Positions 46,690-58,260 of a stretch of 64,000 nt of DNA are shown here, in pieces (within the stretch, counting starts at the first letter, position 1; each line of letters begins with the position of its first letter). Where the stretch lies: positions 19,089,514 to 19,153,513 of the forward strand of contig NC_056050.1 of assembly GCF_004379255.2 (NCBI RefSeq), read 5' to 3'. The notes under the pieces are model-generated. The model made no database searches, was not told the origin of the DNA, and saw only the letters and a program-made list of their open reading frames with translations. The stretch is from Salvia splendens. Lineage: Eukaryota > Streptophyta > Magnoliopsida > Lamiales > Lamiaceae. The translations under genes were made by a program, and so were the position numbers.

Positions 46690-46890
46690 ATAGTCATAAC
46701 TTTCTCTACAGAACTCCGATTGAGAACTTGCAAGATACCCATGTGAAGCTCTATCAAAGACGAAGAGAATGATATGCATTAAGAACTGATTGAACTTCAA
46801 GATTGTCGGAAAAATTGGCTTGAACTGCGTTGCGGCACCTTGGCCTTTTTGCACATTTTTCTATTTTTTTTCTATTATCATTTATCAACA
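46690..46890. repeat. Second copy of the dispersed repeat at 44140-44350
   Basis: CATAACTTTCTCTACAGAACTCCGATTGAGA and AAAGACGAAGAGAATGATATGCATTA match the hAT-internal copy. It is not flanked by hAT ends here, so the sequence exists apart from that element. Confidence 0.55.
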
Positions 46891-46921
46891 AACACGTCAA
46901 ATTACCAAAATATATAAAATA

Positions 46922-47157
46922 CCATCCGTTCCGCGGTAGTTGAGTCATTTCGTTTTCTGCACTTGTTTTAGAAAAATGATAATAAATAGTTAAAGTGAAT
47001 AAAAGATAAAGTAAGAGAGAGAATAATGTAGATAACACTCTTATTTACCTTATTTTGTCACTCACTTTATTTTCTCTTTATTTTAACTATTTATTATCAT
47101 TTTTTCCAAAACGAGTGCAAAAAATGAAATGACTCAACTACCGCGGAACGGATGGAG
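46922..47157. mobile_element. Stowaway-type foldback MITE, 236 bp
   Basis: CATCCGTTCCGCGGTAGTTGAGTCATTTC and its reverse complement at the right end form long inverted arms; TA flanks both sides (46920-46921, 47158-47159). The middle arms (ACTATTTATTATCATTTTT) also pair. The ends CCGCGGTAGTTG distinguish this subfamily from the other Stowaway copies. Confidence 0.8.
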
Positions 47158-47159
47158 TA

Positions 47160-47920
47160 CAATTTAAGAACTTAATTTGTATGATTAACATTTAAAACGA
47201 CTCAAATATAAATCTTCAAATATGCAAAACCCATGTTTATCACTTAACACATAAATTTTCCTCTCCTTTAGCCTACAATAAATTAGACTTAGTTTCATGA
47301 TGTTTGGTATTGTTTCAGGTTTAAACAATATTTCAAAAATTAGGCTTTACGGAAAATACATCAAAGCTGAGCTATAAACTATAATTATGCAATTTTCTTA
47401 TAAAAATAGTAGTAATAACAGTAGTAATAATAATAATAATAATTAATGCTTTCAAAAATTCGTAAAGCAAAACAGAGCAACGAAGAACGTATAAAAGTAA
47501 ATAAATTGATGAGCGGTAATAACAAAAAGGATATAATATAGTAATAAAATTTGTGGGTACAAATTCTAGAATGGAATAGCAAATCCATCAAACTTCAAGT
47601 GTCAAAAAAATGGAATCATGCATGAAACTAAACGACGTCTCTGCCAAAAGGGGGTTGTCGTTTCTTTAAGTAGCACAAACAAAAGTGATAACAACAAATA
47701 GAAAGCAAATAATGGTTTGCTTAAGGCACCATTTTATCCACAATCCAATCATCGGAGCCATGAGAGTTAGTAGACAATTATGGAGATAAATAACGACAAT
47801 AATGCACATTTAATTTCTAAGCAATGTACAATCATGGCAACTACTAAAAATCCAAAAGGTTCAACAACAGGTGTGTGAATCGAAATAATTAGAATTGTCA
47901 TACAAATGAAGGAGCAATCC
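47160..47920. other. AT-rich DNA, possibly a 3' UTR in its right part
   Basis: No gene is seen up to 47600. Sequence from about 47700 to 47920 would be 3' untranslated DNA if the exon ending at 47921 is real (minus strand). A short TAGTAATAA-type microsatellite lies at 47408-47441. Confidence 0.4.
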
Positions 47921-48300
47921 TTACTCTTGTTCGTCATTGTCGTCATCATCATCTTCCTGAAGTCCCATATAGTGGCGGACGCAGAAATATTTATCGATAG
48001 AAGCTGGGATTTCTAAATTTTATTTTAAAGTATATATTTGAGTAATTTAGATAATTTGTAGAGGCTTTTACAGTATAACTTACACTAAATTTGAATAAAT
48101 TTTAAAAACAATGAATAGAAATAAGTAAAAAAAAAATCATTGTGGGCTTAAGCCCCTCCCCCAATACACTTGGGTCCGCCCATGGTCCCATATCGTGTCC
48201 GACTCCATCTAGCAAATTAACGACATCCTCGCCCAACTCTGTTAGCCTTGCAGTCTTGCACTGAGCTTTTGTACCTTGCTCTACTCTTGCCCAACACACA
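47921..48300 (-). pseudogene. Acidic C-terminal exon of an unidentified gene, split by a hAT MITE
   Basis: After removing the 47971-48185 MITE and one 8-bp duplication, the minus strand reads RVEQGTKAQCKTARLTELG, then EDVVNLLDGVGHDMGLQEDDDDDNDEQE and stop (47921-47923). Two host pieces that were separate rejoin in one frame across the repaired site, which argues for a true former coding exon. The acidic tail ending in a natural stop suggests a last exon. I do not recognise the family, and no upstream exons are visible to the right, so this is likely a gene relic. With the MITE in place the frame ends soon after entering the element. Confidence 0.5.
47971..48185. mobile_element. hAT-type MITE, 215 bp, with perfect 8-bp target duplication
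   Basis: The ends AGTGGCGGACGCAG and the right-end GGGTCCGCCCATGG are imperfect inverted repeats of the CAGTGGCGGA type (compare 28791-29552). TCCCATAT occurs directly on both sides (47963-47970, 48186-48193). Confidence 0.8.
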
Positions 48301-48771
48301 CAAAAATAAGCATCTAATGAGCTACTAGGAAAGAGTTCCTAGGAAAATTATATAAGTGGATGCAACCTTGGTCCAAATAGTATTTTCTTTTGCATGATTA
48401 ACAAAGGCAGCTCCAATAAAATTATCATTATCAAATCAGGACCTAGTAAGGTGGTTTTCTTAGTCATCTTGGACAATTTACAAGGCGAACAAAAAATGAA
48501 GGGTTCAAGATTCCATTTTATTTATGTTGTCTGAATAGTCAACATAATTGATACATATGATAGGTCATGCTTTAAGTAAATAGTAGCATTAATCAATGTA
48601 CAATGGAGTACGAAAAAATCAAACAGCTAACTGGAGGATTATTAAGGTAGAACACATGCAATATTTTTTGACTTCATTTCCTTCTTCACCTAGAATAGAT
48701 TAGGTTTTTTTTTGTCACATCCATATCATCATACTACTATTGACTTATGAAAAGCAAATGGGGTAAAACAT
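48301..48771. other. AT-rich spacer; nothing recognised
   Basis: No ORF or element end stands out between the exon relic and the Copia LTR. Confidence 0.4.
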
Positions 48772-49243
48772 TGTTGGGTTAAGTCCCCTAACTTGTGGAG
48801 ACCTAACGAGAATTGACACATTTAACTACTAAAATAGTGGAATTAATGAATTATAGTTGGAATATGATCTATTTAATTAATTCATGCAATAGGTAATGAG
48901 CCCATTGGTCTATAGGGCCATTGTGGAGAATGTGGGCCACAAAATCTACATCAAACAATAGGTAAAGTTTTGTAGAAAGATTTCATAGCTTTCTTGTGTA
49001 ATACATTTGTACTGAAATTGTTCTGTAGGATCATAGTACGTGTGGACTAGTTAATTCAACTGCAACATGCACTTGACAATCGTAGAAAACAAATTAACAC
49101 AACAATTAAAGGATTTTATTAATTGTGGTCGTCGATTGCTCAATATGCATATTTGATTATAATTCTTGATCAATATTCATGCCTACCTTCCCACTAAGCA
49201 TACGATGGATGTTGATATGAATTTTTAGCAACGGTATCAGAGT
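48772..49243 (+). mobile_element. Copia-type LTR with primer-binding site
   Basis: The LTR candidate runs from TGTTGGGTTAAG (48772) to TTTTTAGCA (49230). It is followed at once by ACGGTATCAGAG, close to the TGGTATCAGAG primer-binding site complementary to initiator-Met tRNA used by most plant Copia elements. No 3' LTR is found. A Copia integrase scrap at 50345-50495 may belong to the same element. Confidence 0.65.
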
Positions 49244-50344
49244 TCCAAGTTCGATTCATATTTAATTGTGTTAGATTAATTGTGGAATCATTTTAGAAAT
49301 TGCAAATTTGTGCAAATTTTTAAAAGGGATAAATTTTTTTGTAGAAGAATAGAAAAGATCCAAAGACAAATTTTCGGAAAAACAAGTTTATGAGATTTGT
49401 TTTCATCTCGAAAATATGAATATCTCCACCGAGCCGCGTCTTTATACCACCAACATCGTCTCAGAGAAAGTCGTTGGTAGTTGGTGGCTGGACGCGGAAG
49501 AGAATCGGAGGGGACTAAAACTTCCCTTGCTGCGTGCAAACAAACCGAAGGAAGTCACAGTCATGAGCTTCTGCAGCTCAACGTCAATTGTCTTGGGCCA
49601 CATAATTACTCCATTGGGCGGTCAGTTAGGGACTTGGTTTCTCTGATTTATTTCATATACAAGTTGCCATAACTAATTTAGAATTAATCATAGACATCCC
49701 AATTACATTAATTAATTTATTAATTAGATTAATAAGAACTGTTGGAAACGGAGCAAGAATTGTTGCCGAACGCGTAAGAAATTATAGATTAGATATTTCC
49801 TCAAGATATAGACTAGATTTACTCAATTGTTATTCGTTTATGTTATTTAAAAAAATATTATTTCTATCCTAGTGTTAGACATCGAAAGTTTTTTCCTTCC
49901 ATTTGCAAATACCAGAGGCTCGTTTTCTCTTTACAGATTGTTTTATGAAAATGTCTTCCTAGATAAGGATTATATATGCTTAAATGCAAACGAAATATTC
50001 TCAATACACAAAATAAAAGACTTTAGCTTATGTAATACTGATAATGCTACTCTCTCCACATTCCCATAAAACTAGAGACATTAGGGATGACACATGTTTT
50101 AATGCATAATTGATAAAGTATGATAGATATAGAAGTGGACTATTTTCATGGGAAGGACCAAAAGAGAAAGAGCCTCTATTTTTATGGGAGAAAGGAAGTA
50201 TTATATTTGGCATTCCATACTTGGTTATATCAATAAGAAAAGAATAGCATGATAGAGAAAGTTAGAATATCTCAATTCATTTTATTTTGAATCATATAAT
50301 TCATGCGAATTCTGTCTCAAAGGAAATATGATGAGTAATCCTCT
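49244..50344. other. Probable remains of Copia internal DNA; no clear ORF
   Basis: This lies between a Copia primer-binding site and a Copia integrase fragment, so it is plausibly the eroded leader and gag region, but no gag motif such as a CCHC knuckle is readable. A moderately GC-rich stretch at 49420-49600 has overlapping short frames on both strands that I could not assign. Confidence 0.4.
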
Positions 50345-50495
50345 GGGAAATGGGTGCATGCTAAGGATGTGCTTAAGTTGATCCACACATATGTGTGCAG
50401 ATCGTTTCCAACTCCAACAAATGGGGGTCATTCGTACTTTATTATTTTCTTCGATGATTTAACAAGGATATGTGTATCTTATAGAATTAAGGGTG
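50345..50495 (+). pseudogene. Copia integrase fragment
   Basis: The frame reads GWVHAKDVLKLIHTYVCRSF, then PTPTNGGHSYFIIFFDDLTR. This corresponds to the start of the Copia integrase core, where plant elements have LELIHTD.CGP...NG.RYFITFIDD.SR. The first catalytic Asp (LIHTD) is Tyr here. It is joined directly to unrelated sequence at about 50500. It is a dead remnant. Confidence 0.7.
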
Positions 50496-50990
50496 GTGGC
50501 TTTTCGTCCCCGATAACTAGCCCATGCATTATGATGTATACATATATATTAATGGTTAGCACATCCATCAACCACATACGCCCCAGACCTTTAACGATTG
50601 TGAGCCATGATTGGAACACTCCAAAAGCACGTTCCACGTATTTTCTGACCTACTTCTCTTGTGTACAAAACAATCTCTTTTTATGTCTGTTCGATACAAA
50701 TAAGTCCTCATGAAAGTAAGCCATCTGGGATGGATTCTGTCCGCGAGGTAGTACCCCATTTGTACCAACGTCCATTGGTCACGAAGCCTACATTGGACGC
50801 TCTACCTTAAAACATGTTGTTGAAGACGTTGAAATGATTCAAGACGTTTATGTCATTGTTTGACCTGACAACACCAAAGAAAGCATGCAAAAACGACTCC
50901 TTGAATGATGATCTAATGGGTGCCACAACTACTGACATATTTCCCTCTATATGCTGATGGACAAGGTTGTTTGGCTTCCATTGCGCTCCC
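50496..50990 (-). pseudogene. Decayed Harbinger transposase fragment
   Basis: On the minus strand the piece 50500-50660 reads RKYVERAFGVFQSWLTIVKG and, a little on, YIIMHGLVIGDE, the C-terminal catalytic block (Glu in VERAFG). The adjoining piece to the right encodes MGYYLADRIHPRWLTFM in another frame, and further right fragments of NDINVLNHFN are discernible. Several frameshifts and stops separate them. It belongs to a different, older lineage than elements A and B. No terminal repeats were found. Confidence 0.7.
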
Positions 50991-51249
50991 TCATTGCTAG
51001 TTTAGAAGAGTCAAAATTGGAACAAAAATGACATAGATTTAAATCTCACTGTCGAATCTCCAAACAACTCTTCATGTATAGTATGCTCAATCGATTGCAA
51101 GCACTAAATATTTACACACTCCAATAAAATGGAAATAAAATTAACTCGATGGCAAAGGAATAAATTATTGTAGTTGCGGCGATGAGATGAAGTGCAAAAC
51201 ACACTACCTTAATCAGTTAGGTAGCAATATATATATATATATATATATA

Positions 51250-52867
51250 GGGATGTATTCATTTCCTTTTCCTATATTTCCTCCTTTTTCCTTCTTAATA
51301 TCAGCCATTAGATTAGAGAAATGGACGGTCAAGATCAACATTGGGTAATTAATCCCGTGTTGCATTATTTGTCCTATTTTGTGCATTATGAGGGTACAAT
51401 AGTAATTTAATAATGGCTGGAAACCGCTACGAATAATGCACCACATGGTCACGAGTAATGCATATAATTGCCTATATAATGCACAATATGTGAACTGCAA
51501 TGCATACGAACAAGATGTGTTGTGTTATGATGTTTGACACACGTTTCTTGTTTCCCCTAAGGGTTTAATAAGCTTAGGGGCTAGGGTATAGTACGTAGAC
51601 ATGTATGTAATCTTCACATGGTAACGAGTAATGGATATATTTGACTATATAATGCACAATTTGTGAACTGCAATGCATACGAACAAGATGTGCTGTGTTA
51701 TGATGTTTGACACACGTTTCTTGTTTCCCCTAAGGGTTTAATAAGCTTAGGGGCTAGGGTATAGTACGTACGCATTAATAACAAATTATAAAACGATACG
51801 AATAATTCACCAAATTGTCACGAGTAATGGATGTTATTAACTATATAATGCACAATATGTGAACTGCAATGCATACGAATAAGATGTACCATGTTATGAT
51901 GTTTGACACACGTTTCTTGTTTCCCCTAAGGGTTTAATAAGCTTAGAGGCTAGGGTATAGTACGTAGACATTACTAAATGCACGTATGTAATCTTCAATC
52001 CGTTGATTAACATATACACAATACCTCTAATAATGCATAATATACTGAGATAATGACAATTAACAGCTACATAATGCACTACCTAAACCAAATAATGCAC
52101 ATACGTATATTCCAATAACAACAATTTGTTAGTAATGTCTACGTACTATACCCTAGCCCCTAAGCTTATTAAACCCTTAGGGGAAACAAGAAACGTGTGT
52201 CAAACATCATAACATGGTACATCTTATTCGTATGCATTGCAGTTCACATATTGTGCATTATATAGTTAATAACATCCATTACTCGTGACAATTTGGTGAA
52301 TTATTCGTATCGTTTTATAATTTGTTATTAATGCGTACGTACTATACCCTAGCCCCTAAGCTTATTAAACCCTTAGGGGAAACAAGTAACGTGTGTCAAA
52401 CATCATAACACAACACATCTTGTTCGTATGCATTGCAGTTCACAAATTGTGCATTATATAGTCAATTATATCCATTACTCGTTACCATGTGAAGATTACA
52501 TACGTGTCTACGTACTATACCCTAGCCCCTAAGCTTATTAAACCCTTAGGGGAAACAAGAAACGTGTGTCCAAACATCATAACATGGTACATCTTATTCA
52601 TATGCATTGCAGTTCACATATTGTGCATTATATAGTCAATTATATGCATTACTCGTGACCATGTGGTGCATTATTCGCAGATACCAAAATGTGGCAGTTA
52701 CTTTTCCGTTAAATGTCAATAATAACCCTGTAATGCATACAACCACCTTCTATAATGCAACACGGAACCAGTTTTATAGAATCAATCTGATCCGTTGATG
52801 CCTTAGATCTAATGCGTAATATTAAGAAGGAAAAAGGATCTAAGATGTGAAAAGGAGAATAACGCTC

Positions 52868-52870
<3 letters not shown>
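51250..52870. mobile_element. Non-autonomous MULE-like element with a giant internal palindrome
   Basis: Ends GGGATGTATTCATTTCC...CTTTTTCCTTCTTAATAT and, in reverse complement at the right, GGGGAGCGTTATTCTCC...CTTTTTCCTTCTTAATAT are inverted repeats about 50-80 bp long. TA runs border both sides (51228-51249, 52871-52905). The element is related by its right end to the small one at 25855. It encodes no transposase. Confidence 0.75.
51430..52677. repeat. 548-bp near-perfect inverted repeat made of three repeated modules per arm
   Basis: 51430-51977 is the reverse complement of 52129-52677 with very few differences; the spacer is 51978-52128. Each arm contains three copies of a module built around GTATAGTACGT and the perfect palindrome-like stretch CCCCTAAGGGTTTAATAAGC. 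Copies lie near 51540-51600, 51705-51770 and 51900-51965, with mirror images near 52135-52210, 52330-52400 and 52505-52580. Between modules the word ATAATGCA recurs. Transcription would give a long double-stranded RNA. Confidence 0.92.
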
Positions 52871-52910
<40 letters not shown>

Positions 52911-53772
52911 AATTATGGACCGTAAGATCTGGAAATGAATGGCCACGATCTGGATTTGTCAACAATTTCTGTGGGTCATAATAGGATTGATCTATGTCAT
53001 GAAAGGGTAATTTAGGTATAGAAAATATAAACAACCGCCCTTCCGTTAATTAAGACCGGATTAATTGGGATCATTACTCCACACGTTTTCTAAGTTGATT
53101 CTTCGGTTCCCGCGCAATTCAATGCATCTCTCACCAAAATCTCAACCCCATCCCCACAAATCCTAGAATCTAAACGACAAAACACCCAAATCTCAACCCC
53201 ATCACCAAAATCTCTACCCAATCGCCCAAACCATACAAATCTGTAAACATTAGTCGTCTCCCCCACTATTTCAACCTCATCTGCACCAAAAATCGAGTTT
53301 TCCATAAAAACCTATTCCTCTACCACAAAACCTTGGCAGAATTCAAAACTCGACGAAGAAGGATAACAAAAAAACTACTACAACCATGGTAAACACAAGA
53401 GCTTCTGGATCCGCACCTCATGACGGAAAAGGTTAGTACGATGTTGTAACCCATGACTTAAAGTTGACAAAATCAGGCTGATTTGTAATTTAAATCTGTT
53501 GTTCACGTAGTGTATGAGAGAACATCCGCGAAGACAAAGCTACAAAAGATCCCAAAGGCTCCGAGAGGTAATACGATACCAAATTCTGGAATTTTGATGC
53601 ATGTAGTTTTGATTCTATTTTGGAATTTGGTATTTAATTGTGGTTTTTTGTTTAATAAGCAAAAGTCCAAAATTCAACAGAAGCATCAGATGAAGCCACT
53701 CCTGATATCCATGACATAAATCTAGGTTAAAGTTATATATTTTTTACCATATTGAATCTCTGCTCTTTAATA

Positions 53773-54024
53773 CTCCCTCCGTCCCTGAAAATTTGTCATC
53801 TATTTTCTTTTTCGTCCGTCCCTAAAAATTTGTCACCTTTCACTTTTACCATTTTTGGTAGTGGACCCTACATTCCACTAACTCATTCACCCTCACATTT
53901 TATTATAAAACTAATATATAAAAATAGGACACACATGCCACTAACTTTTTCAACCCACTTTCTATTATATTTCTTAAAACCCGTGCCGTGTCAAATGGTG
54001 ACGAATTTTGAGGGACGGAGGGAG
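53773..54024. mobile_element. Stowaway MITE in an intron of the Ulp1-like gene
   Basis: This is the cleanest family member: CTCCCTCCGTCCCTG at the left, AGGGACGGAGGGAG at the right, TA on both sides (53771-53772, 54025-54026), 252 bp. Its good preservation suggests it is among the younger copies. Confidence 0.9.
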
Positions 54025-56534
54025 TAACTGATAAATAAGTATGCCATATATGTGAAAAGAGTTATGGAAGAAATGAATATTTATATGCTTTGTTTGTTGT
54101 AATGTGATTTACCCTCAAATGTTTCAGTTATGGAACCACATAGCAAAAACATTCCACAAATTGAAAATCACAAAAAGTCTGCAGGCGATTTACTAATTTC
54201 TGGAAAAGGTGCGTGCTGATCCCAACTAGTACTTACTTGATATGATTGTGATGATATCTCTAATTCAATTTTGTTTTGTTATGAACTTGGGATTAATTTG
54301 GAACATGTCTTATATTCTATCTCTGCTGTTTAGGTACTACCCAATGTTTGTGGAAAACAAAATGTGATCTTTGGTGGCATTTATGAGTGTATATAAATGT
54401 CATTTTTGTTTAATGTTTATAATATGTTTCTTTAAAAGTATCACGTATCTGCAATATGCTTTCAAATTTATTATGTCACTTATGTCGCAATATTGACCTC
54501 TTTCTTATGGTTACATTGCACATTGCACATTATGTAATTACATCCAAATATGACTCAACCAGTGATGTTACACTTGAAATGTTTAATTCCTAGTTTTCCA
54601 AATGTTCTGTAATAAGCATTACTTTTAAAGAAAACCACTGATTTGTGGATATAATGACCATTGCACATATTATGACCTATCTCTGTGTGGTTTAATATGT
54701 TTTTGAGTTTAATGTCTTCATGACCTAAGAGACATTCATAATGAATACAATGTGCAAGTATTATGACACTGAAATACTATTTTATTTTTCCAATAACTGT
54801 GTGTGTTTAGGTAGGAATGGTCTGTCCTTAAACAAGGCAAATGAAATCCTTATCAGAAAAAGAGCCAGGGCTAAGGACAGCCTAAAAAATGCAAACTTGG
54901 AAACATCAGGAAGTGAAAAGGCTGATACGTCCCATGTCCAAGAGACTGTTAATGTTATCGATTCGCCTGATATGTCCAAAGGTATTCCTCTATTGTATGA
55001 CAACTAAGGCTATTAACAATAAAGAATATTATTTGATTTGATTTTATGGTTACAGGTTCAAAGCGCAGGAAAGAATCTGTGATGAATACAAACGACCAAG
55101 CAGTAGACAAGAATGACAAAGTACAAACAGAAGGAATACCGAAAAAGGCACCTGTGACAAAGAAGGTGAATAAATGGAAACAGAAGGTAGAGGAGGGAGT
55201 TGGAAAATGAGATATAGATGAGGAGAAAATAAGGCACGAAACCTTGAAGCTGAAGGCCAGTCCTTGGAAAATAATCGAGTTGATACAAGCTCTAAACGAA
55301 AAACAAATGAGTGAAGTGGTAGACATGGGATTTGGAGAGTTGAGGCATTTTGGAATTGCTGAGGTCCCGGGTAAAATGGCCTATGACCTGGTCAAAAGTT
55401 TCGGGGAAGTAGACTGCACTATTCAGCTGGAAAAGGAACGGCTTGCAATTTTCCCGGGAGGACATTGATCAACCGCGTCCATAGGCAAAAAACAAAAGCC
55501 ATTCTTTGATGAGGTTGCTCGAAGAATTGGAAAAAATGTCAACCGTATTCTTCCAGAGGACCTAATTAAAGAGATCTTAAAGTATAAGTCGGGCGGTGAA
55601 TGGTTTCGCTAGGTGTTCATTCTGATAGTAGATACGTTACTGATTAATCCTTGTGGGGATGGGAAGTGTCGGACGCATATAGACTATGTGTTTAGAGACA
55701 TATTGGTTGTGAAAGAGTACAATTGGTGTGCATATGTTCTCGAAACACTGTCTGTTGCAGTTAAAAACTTGAGGTCTACAAAGAATACACCATTCACAGG
55801 ACCTATTGCATTCTTGGTGGTATGATCTCTACTACACTTTGTTTAGATACAGTTTTATTTGAATATTCCCTTTTAAAAATCTACAGTATGTATGAAAGTT
55901 CAAATCATGAAGCATGGCTTATAACTACTTACAACTTAAACTTCAATTTTAGGCTTTTTATGTGGATCGGGTTTTCCATAAAAAACTTCTGGTGTCACGC
56001 GTTTTTCCCACAGTTTTTGGCTGGACAAGCGAAAAACTAAGGCAAAGAGAGAAAATGGAGCTTGAATCTACTGATACAATCGGGAGGGGAAGTTTAGTAG
56101 ACAGAGGTGACCCTGACAAGCTGCCACGTCCATCTGGCATACTTGTTTTTGAAGAGGAAGAAACGGAGGAAAAGGATCAGTGAGAAATTGCAATCGACGG
56201 ATTTGTATCACCAAGTGAAGATGCTGTGAGGGGGCTACATAATTTGTTGCTAAGTATAACTGATTTCAAAAATGTAATTAAGAACTTTGAAGCAATGAAG
56301 ATTGCTGGATCAACTGCCTGCAATATGATGGGGGTAATTTCAGAGGTGGAGGTGGATGAGGAGGACACGGTGGCATCACTGAAGACAGCTCTGGCGAAGG
56401 ACAAGTTCAATACACCAGAGCTTGTAGACGCTGTGCAGAGCATGCTCAAAGTTACGGCACATCTTACAAAGCTTGCTGCGGAAGGGCCACCGTTTGACAT
56501 CCATCCTTCGTTTGTACCAAAGAATGTAAGTTGA

Positions 56535-58260
56535 AGACTAACTCCAAACCAATGTAATTTTTGATGGTGAACATATTCTGGCATGTACTAAATATTTGAA
56601 CAATGTTGTGTACAGTACTTATGTAATCTGTAATGATGCGGTGACAATGTGGAACCTAGGGCCATGTTATTTGGCATAGTGTTTAACCTTTTATTTCTAT
56701 GACACGAATATTAGTTTAATATGACCCAAACACATATCTGATGGTTTTTAATTAATATTATAATGTCCCACATTCGTATGACCTAGGCGCAGCTTATTAT
56801 AACCCAAATTAATTGTATGTATTAGTACTCTTTAATTCGTTTAGTATGACCCAAAACTCGTTATTGATTTTTCTGGTCATTGTCAGTGTATGCGTTGGTC
56901 ATATGACCCAGAACCATCTTGTTATGACCCAATTTAACCCTAGGTTTCGATTATTATGACCGAAAACACATATTTTATAATTGTTGTAATTGATAGTGTA
57001 TTCTCAGATCTTACTAATATTTGAAATCCATGACCAGCTATTCTAATATATATCATATAAATGCTCTTTTAGTTTGATATTTTATACCATTATCCAATGT
57101 ATTTGGTTCTACAAACACATTGAATTGCAGGGTGATCTCGCAAGAAGAATCGGTGTGAAACAAGGAAAAAGAAGTAACAAAAATGAATTACAAAATTGTG
57201 ATATTACACCACAAGCTGGAGTAAACAAGGTAATTCTTGTATACTAATTTCTGACTTTTATGTATATAGACCGATATAAATAGGGCTCTATAATGATATT
57301 ATCAATCGATACGTAGCAATTATTTATGGTGATCTATGACATATGTAAACATTAATTAATTTGACCATTTATTTTAGTCTGTTTCGGAGATTAGTAGCTT
57401 CACAGATATAGGAAGAATTCAAAGCTCGGACACTGAAAAAACTATTATAAGTGTTGGTTCTGGAGCACCACGTTTGTGTGCATCAAAGGTAAATGTTAAT
57501 GCTAACATGTCGTTCGAAAGCTATATGTACTGCAATATTTGTTGAGGTGATATATAACACTTAACATATATGATCTCATCCAGAGTGAGTACCAGGTCAA
57601 CAACCCAATAATTGGTACATCATTTAACAGCGGTAGCGGTGCATCGCATCATACGTGTTTAGAAAAGGTACATACATCGTTGAAATATATTCTTGTATGC
57701 ATACATTATGATCCAAATGTCAAGGAGAACGACGTCAGCCATAGATTATAACAATGATTAAATGTTGCCACCCCATAAATAGGAAGGATCTATCAATGTG
57801 GAAGAGATTGTAAAATCAACCGTTGCTGACTACATGGAAGGCGGTGGAGATGATGCTGAACGAAATCAATAACTAGTTTGGATAATAAGCTAATAAGCAA
57901 GGATGAAACTAATGTATGTGTCTATCCTTACTTACATTATCAAAGAAATACTACAGTTTTGTATGACGTCTTATATACATTTCTGGTAAAATTAATATGT
58001 AGGATAAGAAACTCGATGTGCAAGCCATTGTACAGTCTGCAGTGGAAGCGTACATGGAGTGTGATGAGGTTGACAAGGATTTTGTCACACCTTTCGCTAA
58101 TAAGTCAGAACCAAAACTGGGCAAAGAATTGGTCGTCTATACAAACGAACAAGTAAGATTTGTTGTAATTATCTATTTAGTTGTACGTAGTAGAGCGTGT
58201 ACTGCCTACACTGAACATAAAGTATATTTATACATCATATACAACTGACATATACCGTCT
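56535..58260. other. Introns and small exons of the Ulp1-like gene, dense in TATGACC words
   Basis: Small exon-like pieces are visible at about 57131-57228 (GDLARRIGVKQGKRSNK), 57380-57488, 57583-57665, 57783-57870 and 58003-58153 (KLDVQAIVQSAVEAYMECDE). Between them, 56690-56990 contains seven TATGAC or ATGACC words in about 300 bp. Confidence 0.5.

Noticed and set aside
49288..49672. Overlapping short ORFs on both strands after the Copia primer-binding site
   Set aside because: No gag or other Copia motif can be read in any of them.
52709..52912. 67-codon minus-strand ORF over a TA tract
   Set aside because: Its start is an artefact of the (TA)n repeat read as Tyr-Ile.
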